Made by a program: the position numbers and the translations under genes. Below, one piece after another: positions 15,928-23,590 of a DNA stretch of 64,000 bases. The first letter of the stretch is position 1; each line of letters starts with the position of its first letter. Origin of the DNA: Bacteroidales bacterium (GTDB lineage Bacteria > Bacteroidota > Bacteroidia > Bacteroidales > WCHB1-69); the NCBI GenBank assembly GCA_016285145.1, contig JAEEQE010000001.1, positions 1 through 64,000 of the forward strand, in the 5' to 3' direction. Below the pieces are notes generated by a model, which was given only the letters and a program-made list of their open reading frames with translations, was not told the DNA's origin and did not search any database.

Positions 15928-17385
15928 TTATTTCTTCGGTATATTTTTCAGAACTTCCACGAGGAAGTCGAAGAACTTGCCGACGGATTCGATGTTGACG
16001 CGCTCGACGGGTGAGTGCGGGTGCTCGATGGTCGGGCCGAAGGAGACCATGTCCCAATCCGGATAGCAGGCTCCGAAGAGACCGCATTCCAGACCGGCGT
16101 GGATGGCCATGATTTTCGGTTCTTGTTTGAATTTCTTAGCATAAACCGATTGACAGGTCTTGAGGATGGGGGATTCCATATTCGGCTTCCATCCCGGATA
16201 AGCGCCCGTAAGTTCGATATCGCATTCGGCCAGTTCGGCGATGGCGGCCATGCGGTCTCCTAATGCATCCTTGGCTGTGTCAACCGAGCTGCGCAGCAGA
16301 CAGATGGCTTTCATCACGCCGTTTTCTGCGCTGATGGCTGCCAGATTATTGGAGGTCTCCACGAGATTAGCCATGGAATCGCTCATGCGCAATACGCCGT
16401 TGGGGATGGCGAACAACATATTGATGAACTGGTTCTGAGCCTTGGTGCGGATCACCTTTGCGGGCGTGTCAACGGCCTTGACGGAGACGGCCATGTTCTC
16501 TTCCGTGGCGGAAAATTCGGCCTTGACGGCAGCCTCGAACTTCTTGGCGAAGTTCTTGAATGCCGTGGCTTTCTTGGCGGGAACGGCCAAAATGGCGGTC
16601 GCCTCACGCGGAATTGCGTTGCGCAGACTGCCGCCGTTCAGAGTGGCTAAACAAGCTCCGAACTCCTTGATGGCACGGGCGATGAAACGCACGGCAATCT
16701 TGTTGGCGTTGGCACGGCCCAAATTGATGTCCATGCCAGAGTGTCCTCCGTGCAGACCTGTTACGGTGAGGCGGAAGCCCTTCATCTCCTCGGGCGTCGG
16801 CATGGTCGTGTATTTGCGCTCGAAATTGGCATCCATACCGCCGGCGCAGCCCACGTACAGCTCACCTTCCGTCTCGGAATCCAAATTGATGAGAATCTTA
16901 CCCTTAACAAAGCCTTTCTTCAATCCGAAAGCGCCCGTCATGCCAGTCTCTTCATCAATGGTGACGAGGATTTCCATGGGACCGTGTTTCACGCCTGGGG
17001 TGGTCACACAGGCCAATGAGGCGCATACGCCAATGCCGTTGTCGGCACCTAAGGTCGTCCGGTTCGCACGAACCCAGCCGTTGTCGATGATCGGCTCAAT
17101 GGGGCTCTTCAGAAAGTCGAATTTCGGGTCGTCGGCCTGCGGCACCATGTCGGTGTGGCCTTGCAAGATAACGGGAGTCCTGTCTTCCATGCCCTTGGTG
17201 GCCGGTATGGTGAATAACAGATTCCCGGTTTTGTCCTGCTCAACTTTGATGTCGTGTTCGGCTGCCCAGCTCTTCATCCATTTGATGGCTTCGCCTTCGT
17301 GTTTGGATGGATGCGGCGCATCGCAAAGATGGCCGAAATTCTCCCACAAATCATGCGGGTACAGTTTCAATAAGTCTTTGTTCAT
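15928..17385 (-). CDS. pepD: Aminoacyl-histidine dipeptidase (M20)
   Basis: This cytosolic dinuclear-zinc dipeptidase cleaves Xaa-His and other dipeptides. The 485-residue protein shows the M20 metal and catalytic motifs in order: VILQGHTDMVPQ (His ligand and neighbouring Asp), TTLGADNGIGV (bridging Asp), VTIDEETGMTGAFG (catalytic Glu and Glu ligand) and LINLDSETEG (Asp). The lid domain contains GGHSGMDINLGRANA and LRNAIPREA. Near the C-terminus, AIHAGLECGLF supplies the last Glu/His. Length and motif order are typical of PepD. It ends in its own terminator. I did not find a clear -7 box upstream. Confidence 0.95.
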   Translation of the reverse strand: MNKDLLKLYPHDLWENFGHLCDAPHPSKHEGEAIKWMKSWAAEHDIKVEQDKTGNLLFTIPATKGMEDRTPVILQGHTDMVPQADDPKFDFLKSPIEPIIDNGWVRANRTTLGADNGIGVCASLACVTTPGVKHGPMEILVTIDEETGMTGAFGLKKGFVKGKILINLDSETEGELYVGCAGGMDANFERKYTTMPTPEEMKGFRLTVTGLHGGHSGMDINLGRANANKIAVRFIARAIKEFGACLATLNGGSLRNAIPREATAILAVPAKKATAFKNFAKKFEAAVKAEFSATEENMAVSVKAVDTPAKVIRTKAQNQFINMLFAIPNGVLRMSDSMANLVETSNNLAAISAENGVMKAICLLRSSVDTAKDALGDRMAAIAELAECDIELTGAYPGWKPNMESPILKTCQSVYAKKFKQEPKIMAIHAGLECGLFGACYPDWDMVSFGPTIEHPHSPVERVNIESVGKFFDFLVEVLKNIPKK

Positions 17386-17582
17386 TTTTTATTGGGTTTA
17401 AAAAGGTTTGTGATGTTCAGTTTGTAATGTTTACAATGTTCGTAAGGTTTGTATGGTTAAAGGGTGAAAATGTGAAAGTAATAAAGTTACAAGGTCATCG
17501 TTCAAAGTTCAAAATCAAAGCTCCTCATTCATAATTTCTCCTCAAATCCCTCCAATCACTATTAATTATTAATTGTTAATTG
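17386..17582. other. AT-rich low-complexity spacer between pepD and the BatA-domain gene
   Basis: No gene is visible. The right end (about 17561-17597) consists of repeated TTAATTATTAATTGTTAATTG-type units that run into the last codons of the BatA-domain gene (its final Ile-Asn-Asn-stop lies within the repeat). Related sequence occurs at 392-421 and 36525-36555. Confidence 0.6.
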
Positions 17583-19652
17583 TTAATTGTTAATTGTTTT
17601 TTCCTCTCTCACTTTCGGTTTTCCCCAGAAGCGCAGAACGGCGATTTCGGCCAGGAAACAAAGAAGTGAGAAGATTATGAAGTAGATCCAAAGCGGCTTC
17701 CCGTTGAGCTTTTCGGTGGCACTTTGAGCGATGTTTTTGGTGCCCGTTTTGATGACATCGATATTCTGGTCGGAGGATTTGGCGGCCTTTGTCAGTTCGT
17801 CTTCATCATAACATGACAGGTCTGATTCTTTGCGGTTCTGGTTGAAGGCGATCGTCCCCATCTTGGTTCCGTCAAGGAGAATGTCGTAGAAGTTGCTGGT
17901 GGTTGCTTGGTTGTGGAAGTAGAGAGCTGTCTCGTTGCCGATGCTGCGCTGTTCGGGGATGAATTCCTCACCGCCCTTACGTGCCTTTAGCGAGAGTGTG
18001 CCGTCACGTCCGGGGGCGCGTAAAGCGATGCTCTGCATCTGATCCACGCCGATGATGTTGTAAAGTTTGTTCTGCATCACGCTCATTATGCCGATGTTGT
18101 GCAGCGGCACGAAGAAGAGTGCGTGCCGGTGACAGTTGCCGTAGGCGTCCTGAAGTGCCACCGCCGACAAAATGACTTTGCCCTTGTCCACTGTGTAGGC
18201 AGTCAGCAGGGGCGAGCCGTCTTCTAATGACATGATGACCTCGCTGCCGGACGTTCCGCCGCCTTTGATCTCGTGGTGCTGTAGCGTGGTCGGCATGTCA
18301 AGGCGGTCGTTACGGTTTTCCAAAGCCCCTTTGAAATAGAGACTTTCTGTGTTGATGCTGCTGCATTTCAGCTCTTTCTTCAGCAAACTGCCGTAGGTGC
18401 CGCTGCCTAAGCTGCTGAGGAACTGGCGGACCGAATTGTCGGTTTCGGTGGCGGGGAAGACCAACAGCGTGCCCCCGCTTTTAACGAATTTTGACAGCTC
18501 GTCAGCCAACCCGCTGGAGATCTTGGGGATCTCGTTCAGGACCACCACGCCGCACTGCTTCAGCTGGCTGTAGTTGACCTGCGTGTAAGGCATGGGCAGG
18601 TATGTGAATACGGAATCCTTTCCGAACAGGGCCGACAGGAAACGGTTGCCGTCGCGGTCGGTGATGGCGGCAATGCGGGTGTTGTCGGTGACTTCGTAGG
18701 TGAAAAACAGCTGGTCGTCAAAGGTGATGGGCGCGTCCTCCAACACCAAGCGGGCGCACTGCGTGCCAACCTCCTCGATGTTGTAAACCATCCGGCAGTC
18801 AGTATAAGCCCCGGCGGGGATGTCAATGGCTGCCACAGCTTTCTGCTTGTCGTTGACGTACAACTTGAGCGGCAGCTTGTTGAGTTCCTCCTCCCCGTAA
18901 TTGTGGATGCGTGCGAACAGGGTTACCTGGTTCCCGACCTTGAACACGGGCGAGAGGAACCAGCAGCTGTCAATGCCCACATTGTTGCTGTATTGGGTGG
19001 GTAGTGGAACTAAAAAGGAACTGGTGCTGCTGTCAGTGCGCATCAGCGCGATGTTGAAGTTGTTTTTCTGGAAATCCGATATATAATAATGTACGATGTT
19101 GCCTTTCTGGGAATTGGAGCATGTGTTCTCTTCAAAGGTGAGGATTTCTTTCCAAGTATGGCTTTTGGGCGAAACCTTGATGTTGTCCAATAGCTCCAGG
19201 ATTTGATCCTTGTTGAGGATGTGCGACTCCTCGCCGGTGAAATCCTGGGTGGTGAGCACGAAGTCGTCGTTGAAGCCGAAGGCGTTGACGATGTTCTTCG
19301 CCGCATCCACTGCCTCATAGAGCAGCGTGCCGTCCTTGCTGTTGGCTTCCATGGAGTAGGAATTGTCCAAGAAGATGGAAACCAGATTCCCGTTTCGGCT
19401 CTTGGAGTTGCTGTTGGGAATGAAGGGTTGGGCGAAGGCGAGGACCAGGGCGGCGATGCCCAAAACGCGAAGTGCCAATACCACTAATTGTTGGATGGTC
19501 TGCTCCCGCTTGGTCTTCTTCTTGATGTCCTCCAGCATCTTCACGTTGGAGAAATACACCGTCTTGTATCGTCTGAAATTGAACAGATGGATGATGATCG
19601 GGACGAGGATGGCCGCCAGACCAAAAAGTAGTGCGGGGTTTGCGAAAGCCAT
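17583..19652 (-). CDS. Membrane protein with BatA N-terminal domain and VWA-like region
   Basis: The 689-residue protein begins with the BatA signature: a first membrane segment (residues ~5-22), then FNFRRYKTVYFSNVKMLEDI and a second membrane helix (~57-77). A VWA-like fold follows (VSIFLDNSYSMEANSKDGTL). A long periplasmic part contains adhesion-like beta domains and a glutamine-amidotransferase-like Rossmann segment (CGVVVLNEIPKISS). A last membrane helix (WIYFIIFSLLCFLAEIAVL) is near residue 665. Such proteins occur beside MoxR/Bat operons, but no MoxR or BatB/C/D genes are near. The role is unknown; family links to aerotolerance are weak evidence. It has its own promoter at 19729-19736. 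Confidence 0.82.
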   Translation of the reverse strand: MAFANPALLFGLAAILVPIIIHLFNFRRYKTVYFSNVKMLEDIKKKTKREQTIQQLVVLALRVLGIAALVLAFAQPFIPNSNSKSRNGNLVSIFLDNSYSMEANSKDGTLLYEAVDAAKNIVNAFGFNDDFVLTTQDFTGEESHILNKDQILELLDNIKVSPKSHTWKEILTFEENTCSNSQKGNIVHYYISDFQKNNFNIALMRTDSSTSSFLVPLPTQYSNNVGIDSCWFLSPVFKVGNQVTLFARIHNYGEEELNKLPLKLYVNDKQKAVAAIDIPAGAYTDCRMVYNIEEVGTQCARLVLEDAPITFDDQLFFTYEVTDNTRIAAITDRDGNRFLSALFGKDSVFTYLPMPYTQVNYSQLKQCGVVVLNEIPKISSGLADELSKFVKSGGTLLVFPATETDNSVRQFLSSLGSGTYGSLLKKELKCSSINTESLYFKGALENRNDRLDMPTTLQHHEIKGGGTSGSEVIMSLEDGSPLLTAYTVDKGKVILSAVALQDAYGNCHRHALFFVPLHNIGIMSVMQNKLYNIIGVDQMQSIALRAPGRDGTLSLKARKGGEEFIPEQRSIGNETALYFHNQATTSNFYDILLDGTKMGTIAFNQNRKESDLSCYDEDELTKAAKSSDQNIDVIKTGTKNIAQSATEKLNGKPLWIYFIIFSLLCFLAEIAVLRFWGKPKVREEKTINN

Positions 19653-19728
19653 ATCAGAGGTCTATATTGGAGGTTTTTAGTGAAAAAACAATTTTATAAA
19701 ATGCGGGCGTTCTTTTATTTTGCCGCCG

Positions 19729-19736
19729 CAAAGATA
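19729..19736 (-). promoter_or_regulatory. -7 box (TATCTTTG on the minus strand) for the BatA-domain gene
   Basis: The perfect match lies 76 bases upstream of the start at 19652, separating this gene from dsbD. Confidence 0.6.
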
Positions 19737-19757
19737 CTCAAAAAAATGATTTCTCTT

Positions 19758-21785
19758 TTAGTTCTTCCCCACTTTGCTGGAATACGCATCAATGCCTTTG
19801 CGTAGGAATTGGATGTATTTGTCTTTGTCGCGTTCGTAGTAGGTGGGGCCGGAGAGGATGTTGCCTTCCGGATCCACAACGAAATAGCAGGGTTGTGAGT
19901 TCTCGTGATATTTCGTCTGTTCGATGTAACGGTTCTTGCCGCCCAAGGTGGTGATGGGGTCGCCGTCGGCATCCACCAGTCCCTCACTCTCGGGAATCTG
20001 GATGACCTTGTCGTCGGCGTACAAGGTGGCCACGATGACCTCCTCGGCGAAGATGCGGCGCACCTCCGGGTCAATCCAGACGGCATTTTCCACGTTCCGG
20101 CAGTTGGTGCAGCCGTGGCCGGTGAAGTCCAAGAACACGGGCTTCCCCTCTTTCTTGGCCACGCGCAACGCCTGGTCGTAGTCAAAGTAACCCTTGATGC
20201 CGAAGGGAATATGGAGTTTGTCGGCGTACATAGGCTCTTCATCCATTTGGTAGGTGGAGTTGCCGCTCTCGTTGCGCACAATTGTCGAAATGTCGAAGTC
20301 TTGCGTGGTCATGGGCGGCAGCCAGCCGGAGATGGCCTTCAGCGGCGCGCCGAACATGCCAGGAATCATATAAACAACGAATGTGAACACGAAGATGGAC
20401 AGCGTGAAGCGGAACCAACTCTTCTGCACCGGATAATCGTCATCCAACGGGAATCGGATTTTTCCTAACAGATATAATCCTAATAATGAGAATAGTACAA
20501 TCCAGAAGGCTAAATACACCTCACGGTCAAGGATGCCCCAATGATAGGTCTGGTCGGGCACGTTGATGAACTTCAGGGCGAAGGCTAACTCCACGAAGGC
20601 GAGGATGACTTTCAGCGTGTTCATCCAGCCGCCCGACTTGGGCAGTTTCTTCAAAAGGCCGGGGAACAGGGCGAAGAAGGTGAACGGCACGGCGATGCCC
20701 AATGAGAACCCCAACATACCGATGATGGGCTTCAGAAAGGTGCCTCCAGCGGCATTGAGCGCCACGGCACCCGCGATGGGCAGCGTGCAGGAGAAGGAGA
20801 CCAACACCAAGGTCAGCGCCATGAAAAAGATGCCGGCAATGCCGCCCTGACGCTGCCGCTTGGCCGACCCGTTGACCCACGAGCTGGGCAGCGTGATCTC
20901 AAAATAACCGAGCAGCGAGAAGGCGAAGATGAGAAATATTACGGCAAACAGAATGTTCGGGATCCAATGTGTACTCAGGATGTTGCCCATGTCAGCCCCG
21001 AAAATGGCCGACAATACCAGTCCGAACAGGATGAAAATGAGGATGATGAAGAATCCATACAACAGGGCGTCGCGTTTGCCTTTGTGCCCCTCTTTGGAGA
21101 AGAACGACACTGTCATTGGAATCATAGGGAATACGCACGGCATCAGCAAGCCAATCAGGCCGCCGACGACGGCACCCCAGAAATAGCCCCACAACGATTC
21201 TTTTTCCTCGCTTTGTGCCGGCTCGTCGGCAGGCGTTTCCGCAGGCGTTATCTCGGCTTTCGTGACCGTGTCTTCAGAGATCCCGGCATCGGGTTGCGCG
21301 GGTGCGACCTCGCCTTTTGACGGATGGTATCCCGCGATATTGAAGGAGAACTTCTGCTCCACAGGCGTGCAACGTCCGTCAATGCAGGCTTGCCCCTCTA
21401 CCAGGCCCTTGATGGTAAACGGCTGGTCGTCCAGTACTTGCACACGCTGCCGGAATGTGACGGCTTTCGTGAAGAACCGCGACGTGCAGTCGAAGAGATC
21501 GTCGTACTCTTCTTGTGCCTTGGGCTCCTGCACCTTCCCGATGCGCTTGTATTTCGCATCCGGCGTGAAGGTGAACGTGGCGGGAATCTCGATGCACTTG
21601 GCATCCTTGGTCTGCGAGTAGAAATGCCAGCCGTTGTCAATGGTGGCATGATATTGCAACTCGGCCACGGAGTCGTTGATTTTTACGGTTTTGAAGGTCC
21701 ATTTTACAGGACTCTCCTGCGCGGTGGCTATGTTGCCGGCCAGCAGGACAAAGAAACAGAGGAATGGGATGATGATTCGTTTCAT
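19758..21785 (-). CDS. dsbD: Thiol:disulfide interchange protein DsbD
   Basis: DsbD moves electrons from cytosolic thioredoxin across the inner membrane to periplasmic thiol proteins. The 675-residue protein has all three modules. After a signal peptide cleaved before Gln (ATA|QES) comes an N-terminal immunoglobulin-like domain with the redox Cys pair in GQACIDGRCTP. The membrane domain (~200-480) carries the two conserved Cys in LLMPCVFPMIPMTV and SFSCTLPIAGAVAL. The C-terminal thioredoxin domain has CTNC in TGHGCTNCRNVENAV. The start lies 24 bases after the MFS transporter stop, so the two are probably co-transcribed. Confidence 0.95.
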   Translation of the reverse strand: MKRIIIPFLCFFVLLAGNIATAQESPVKWTFKTVKINDSVAELQYHATIDNGWHFYSQTKDAKCIEIPATFTFTPDAKYKRIGKVQEPKAQEEYDDLFDCTSRFFTKAVTFRQRVQVLDDQPFTIKGLVEGQACIDGRCTPVEQKFSFNIAGYHPSKGEVAPAQPDAGISEDTVTKAEITPAETPADEPAQSEEKESLWGYFWGAVVGGLIGLLMPCVFPMIPMTVSFFSKEGHKGKRDALLYGFFIILIFILFGLVLSAIFGADMGNILSTHWIPNILFAVIFLIFAFSLLGYFEITLPSSWVNGSAKRQRQGGIAGIFFMALTLVLVSFSCTLPIAGAVALNAAGGTFLKPIIGMLGFSLGIAVPFTFFALFPGLLKKLPKSGGWMNTLKVILAFVELAFALKFINVPDQTYHWGILDREVYLAFWIVLFSLLGLYLLGKIRFPLDDDYPVQKSWFRFTLSIFVFTFVVYMIPGMFGAPLKAISGWLPPMTTQDFDISTIVRNESGNSTYQMDEEPMYADKLHIPFGIKGYFDYDQALRVAKKEGKPVFLDFTGHGCTNCRNVENAVWIDPEVRRIFAEEVIVATLYADDKVIQIPESEGLVDADGDPITTLGGKNRYIEQTKYHENSQPCYFVVDPEGNILSGPTYYERDKDKYIQFLRKGIDAYSSKVGKN

Positions 21786-21809
21786 TATGATTCCGAGTGG
21801 TTTGGAATG

Positions 21810-22970
21810 TTATTGTTTGTCGTTTTGGATTTTAATACGGAAAGAAAGATAGATGAGGTAGGCGATGCACAAGGTCAGGATGATGAGGGCGCCGTTCTGG
21901 CTCCCCATACCCTCCGACAGGGAGGTCATGACCGGCGGCACAATGGCTCCGCCCACAATGCCGGTGACCATCAGGCCGGAAATCTCGTTGGCCTTCTCGG
22001 GGCGCAAACGCATGGCTAAGGAGAAGATGACAGAGAAAATGCTGGCACAGAAGAAACCTACCAGCCCGATAAAGAGCAAAATGGATACTTTCCCTTGCAT
22101 GAAAAACAGAATGAGCATACCGACAAAGGCGGCAATGATGTTGTAGCGGAAATAGCGTACGGTGCTCATCTTGGCCAGCAGTGCTGTGCCGATGAAGGCA
22201 CCGATGGTACGGCACAGGAAATAGACGCTTGGTGCGTAAGCCACTTCCGATAGAGAAACTCCTAACCGTTCCATCAGCAGTTTGGATGATTCCATGTTGA
22301 GACCCACATCAATGCCCACCACGGCCACGATGCCTATGAAAAGCAACAGTATGTTGCGGTCGCCCAGCAGCTTGAAGGATTCCCCGATGGAGGTCGTCTC
22401 CGGCTGCTCTTCCCGTTCCACCTTGGTGAAATAGAGCCACAGGCCGGAAATCAGCGTGATGGCGGCGAAGATGGGGAAGATGTAGTGCCAGTTGCCCAGC
22501 ACGTTGGTGGCGAAGATGGCAATGAAAGGACCGCAGAAGGACGACAACGCCTTGATGACCTGCCCGCCCGTCATGGAGCTGGTGAGCAACTCGCCGGACA
22601 GCATGTTGGAAATGAGCGGGTTGAGAGATACTTGCAACAGTGTGTTCCCCACGCCCAATAGCACGAAGGCAATGCAGCAGGTGGTTAGTGTGTAACTTAT
22701 GAACGGGATAATCATGCCGATAATGGTGACGAACATACTGAGCAGTACGGTGTTCTTGCGACCAATCCTGTTCATCAGGGATGCTGTGGGGATGGAGAGC
22801 AGCAAAAACCAGAGGAAAACCATCGACGGCAGGAAACCGGAAGCCCGCTCCGACAACTGGAAGTCCGTTTTTACATAGGAGGTGGCAATGCCGACCACAT
22901 CCACAAACCCCATCACGAAAAAGGCGAAGAAGATGGGGAGCAGGATGACAAGGGTGGAATGTTTTTTCAT
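21810..22970 (-). CDS. Sugar MFS transporter (FucP-like)
   Basis: The 386-residue protein has about 12 hydrophobic helices throughout its length. It shows MFS features such as LMNRIGRKNTVLLSMF between helices 2 and 3 and the FucP-type FFAFFVMGFVDVVGI in helix 1. A central cytoplasmic loop contains VEREEQPETTSIGESF. It probably imports a monosaccharide with protons, but the substrate cannot be read from the sequence. Start 22970 (MKKHSTL) was chosen over a start 17 codons earlier because that one would overlap the -7 box at 23019-23026. It is the first gene of a likely operon with dsbD. Confidence 0.82.
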   Translation of the reverse strand: MKKHSTLVILLPIFFAFFVMGFVDVVGIATSYVKTDFQLSERASGFLPSMVFLWFLLLSIPTASLMNRIGRKNTVLLSMFVTIIGMIIPFISYTLTTCCIAFVLLGVGNTLLQVSLNPLISNMLSGELLTSSMTGGQVIKALSSFCGPFIAIFATNVLGNWHYIFPIFAAITLISGLWLYFTKVEREEQPETTSIGESFKLLGDRNILLLFIGIVAVVGIDVGLNMESSKLLMERLGVSLSEVAYAPSVYFLCRTIGAFIGTALLAKMSTVRYFRYNIIAAFVGMLILFFMQGKVSILLFIGLVGFFCASIFSVIFSLAMRLRPEKANEISGLMVTGIVGGAIVPPVMTSLSEGMGSQNGALIILTLCIAYLIYLSFRIKIQNDKQ

Positions 22971-23018
22971 ATTGCAGATGTTTACGATGCTTATTTTCGT
23001 TTGAAAAAATAAAAGGTG

Positions 23019-23026
23019 CAAAGATA
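23019..23026 (-). promoter_or_regulatory. -7 box (TATCTTTG on the minus strand) for the MFS-dsbD unit
   Basis: The perfect match lies 48 bases upstream of the MFS start. Confidence 0.65.
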
Positions 23027-23119
23027 ATCATTATAATGGAATGTTGATTTTTTTCAGTGTCTTTATTTTCAAAAAAACAAAGAATTTTTTTTTGCCTTAT
23101 GAAAGAATCTTATTTTTGC

Positions 23120-23127
23120 TATTTTTG
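23120..23127 (+). promoter_or_regulatory. -7 box (TATTTTTG) for the DUF4332 gene
   Basis: It ends 23 bases before the ATG. A second identical box lies at 23111-23118, so either could be used. Confidence 0.6.
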
Positions 23128-23150
23128 CGAAATTTTAAAACACAAGGATT

Positions 23151-23558
23151 ATGAGTTACAAGATTATTGATGTAGAAGGTATTGGCGATGTTTATGCCGC
23201 CAAACTGACGGAAGCCGGTATCAACACGGTGGAAGAATTACTGGAAAAGGGCAAAAAATCGGCCGGACGTGCCGAATTGGCCGAGCAGACGGGCATCTCC
23301 CCGAAACTGATCCTCACATGGGCGAACCATGCCGATCTGATGCGTATCAACGGTGTGGGCCCGCAATTCTCCGAGTTGTTGGAGGCTGCCGGTGTGGATA
23401 CCGTGAAGGAATTCCGCCATCGCGTGGCCGAGAATCTCAGCGCGAAGATGAACGAGATCAACGAGGCCAAACATCTCGTGGGCCGCGTGCCGTCCGTCGC
23501 CGAGCTCCAGAAAATGATTGACCAGGCCAAAGAGCTGGATCCCATGATGGAGTACTAA
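23151..23558 (+). CDS. DUF4332 helix-hairpin-helix protein
   Basis: The small 135-residue cytosolic protein is built from helix-hairpin-helix motifs of the kind seen in DNA repair proteins: VEGIGDVYAAKLTEAGINTV near the start and MRINGVGPQFSELLEAAGVD in the middle, with an intervening ELAEQTGISPKLILTWANHA. This order matches the DUF4332 family. The family is thought to bind DNA or act as a scaffold, but no function is established. The gene is monocistronic between its own promoter and a strong terminator. Confidence 0.85.
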   Translation: MSYKIIDVEGIGDVYAAKLTEAGINTVEELLEKGKKSAGRAELAEQTGISPKLILTWANHADLMRINGVGPQFSELLEAAGVDTVKEFRHRVAENLSAKMNEINEAKHLVGRVPSVAELQKMIDQAKELDPMMEY

Positions 23559-23590
23559 AAAAAGCAGCCTTTCGGCTGCTTTTTTTTTAC
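23557..23590. terminator. Bidirectional terminator
   Basis: The stem AAAAAAGCAGCC / GGCTGCTTTTTT with loop TTTC has A-runs and T-runs on both sides. It serves the DUF4332 gene and the convergent TonB receptor gene, whose stop codon lies inside the right-hand T-run. Confidence 0.9.

Noticed and set aside
15836..16087. 84-codon N-terminal extension of the hexosaminidase
   Set aside because: It would overlap pepD and its terminator, and a lipoprotein signal plus promoter define the start at 15835.
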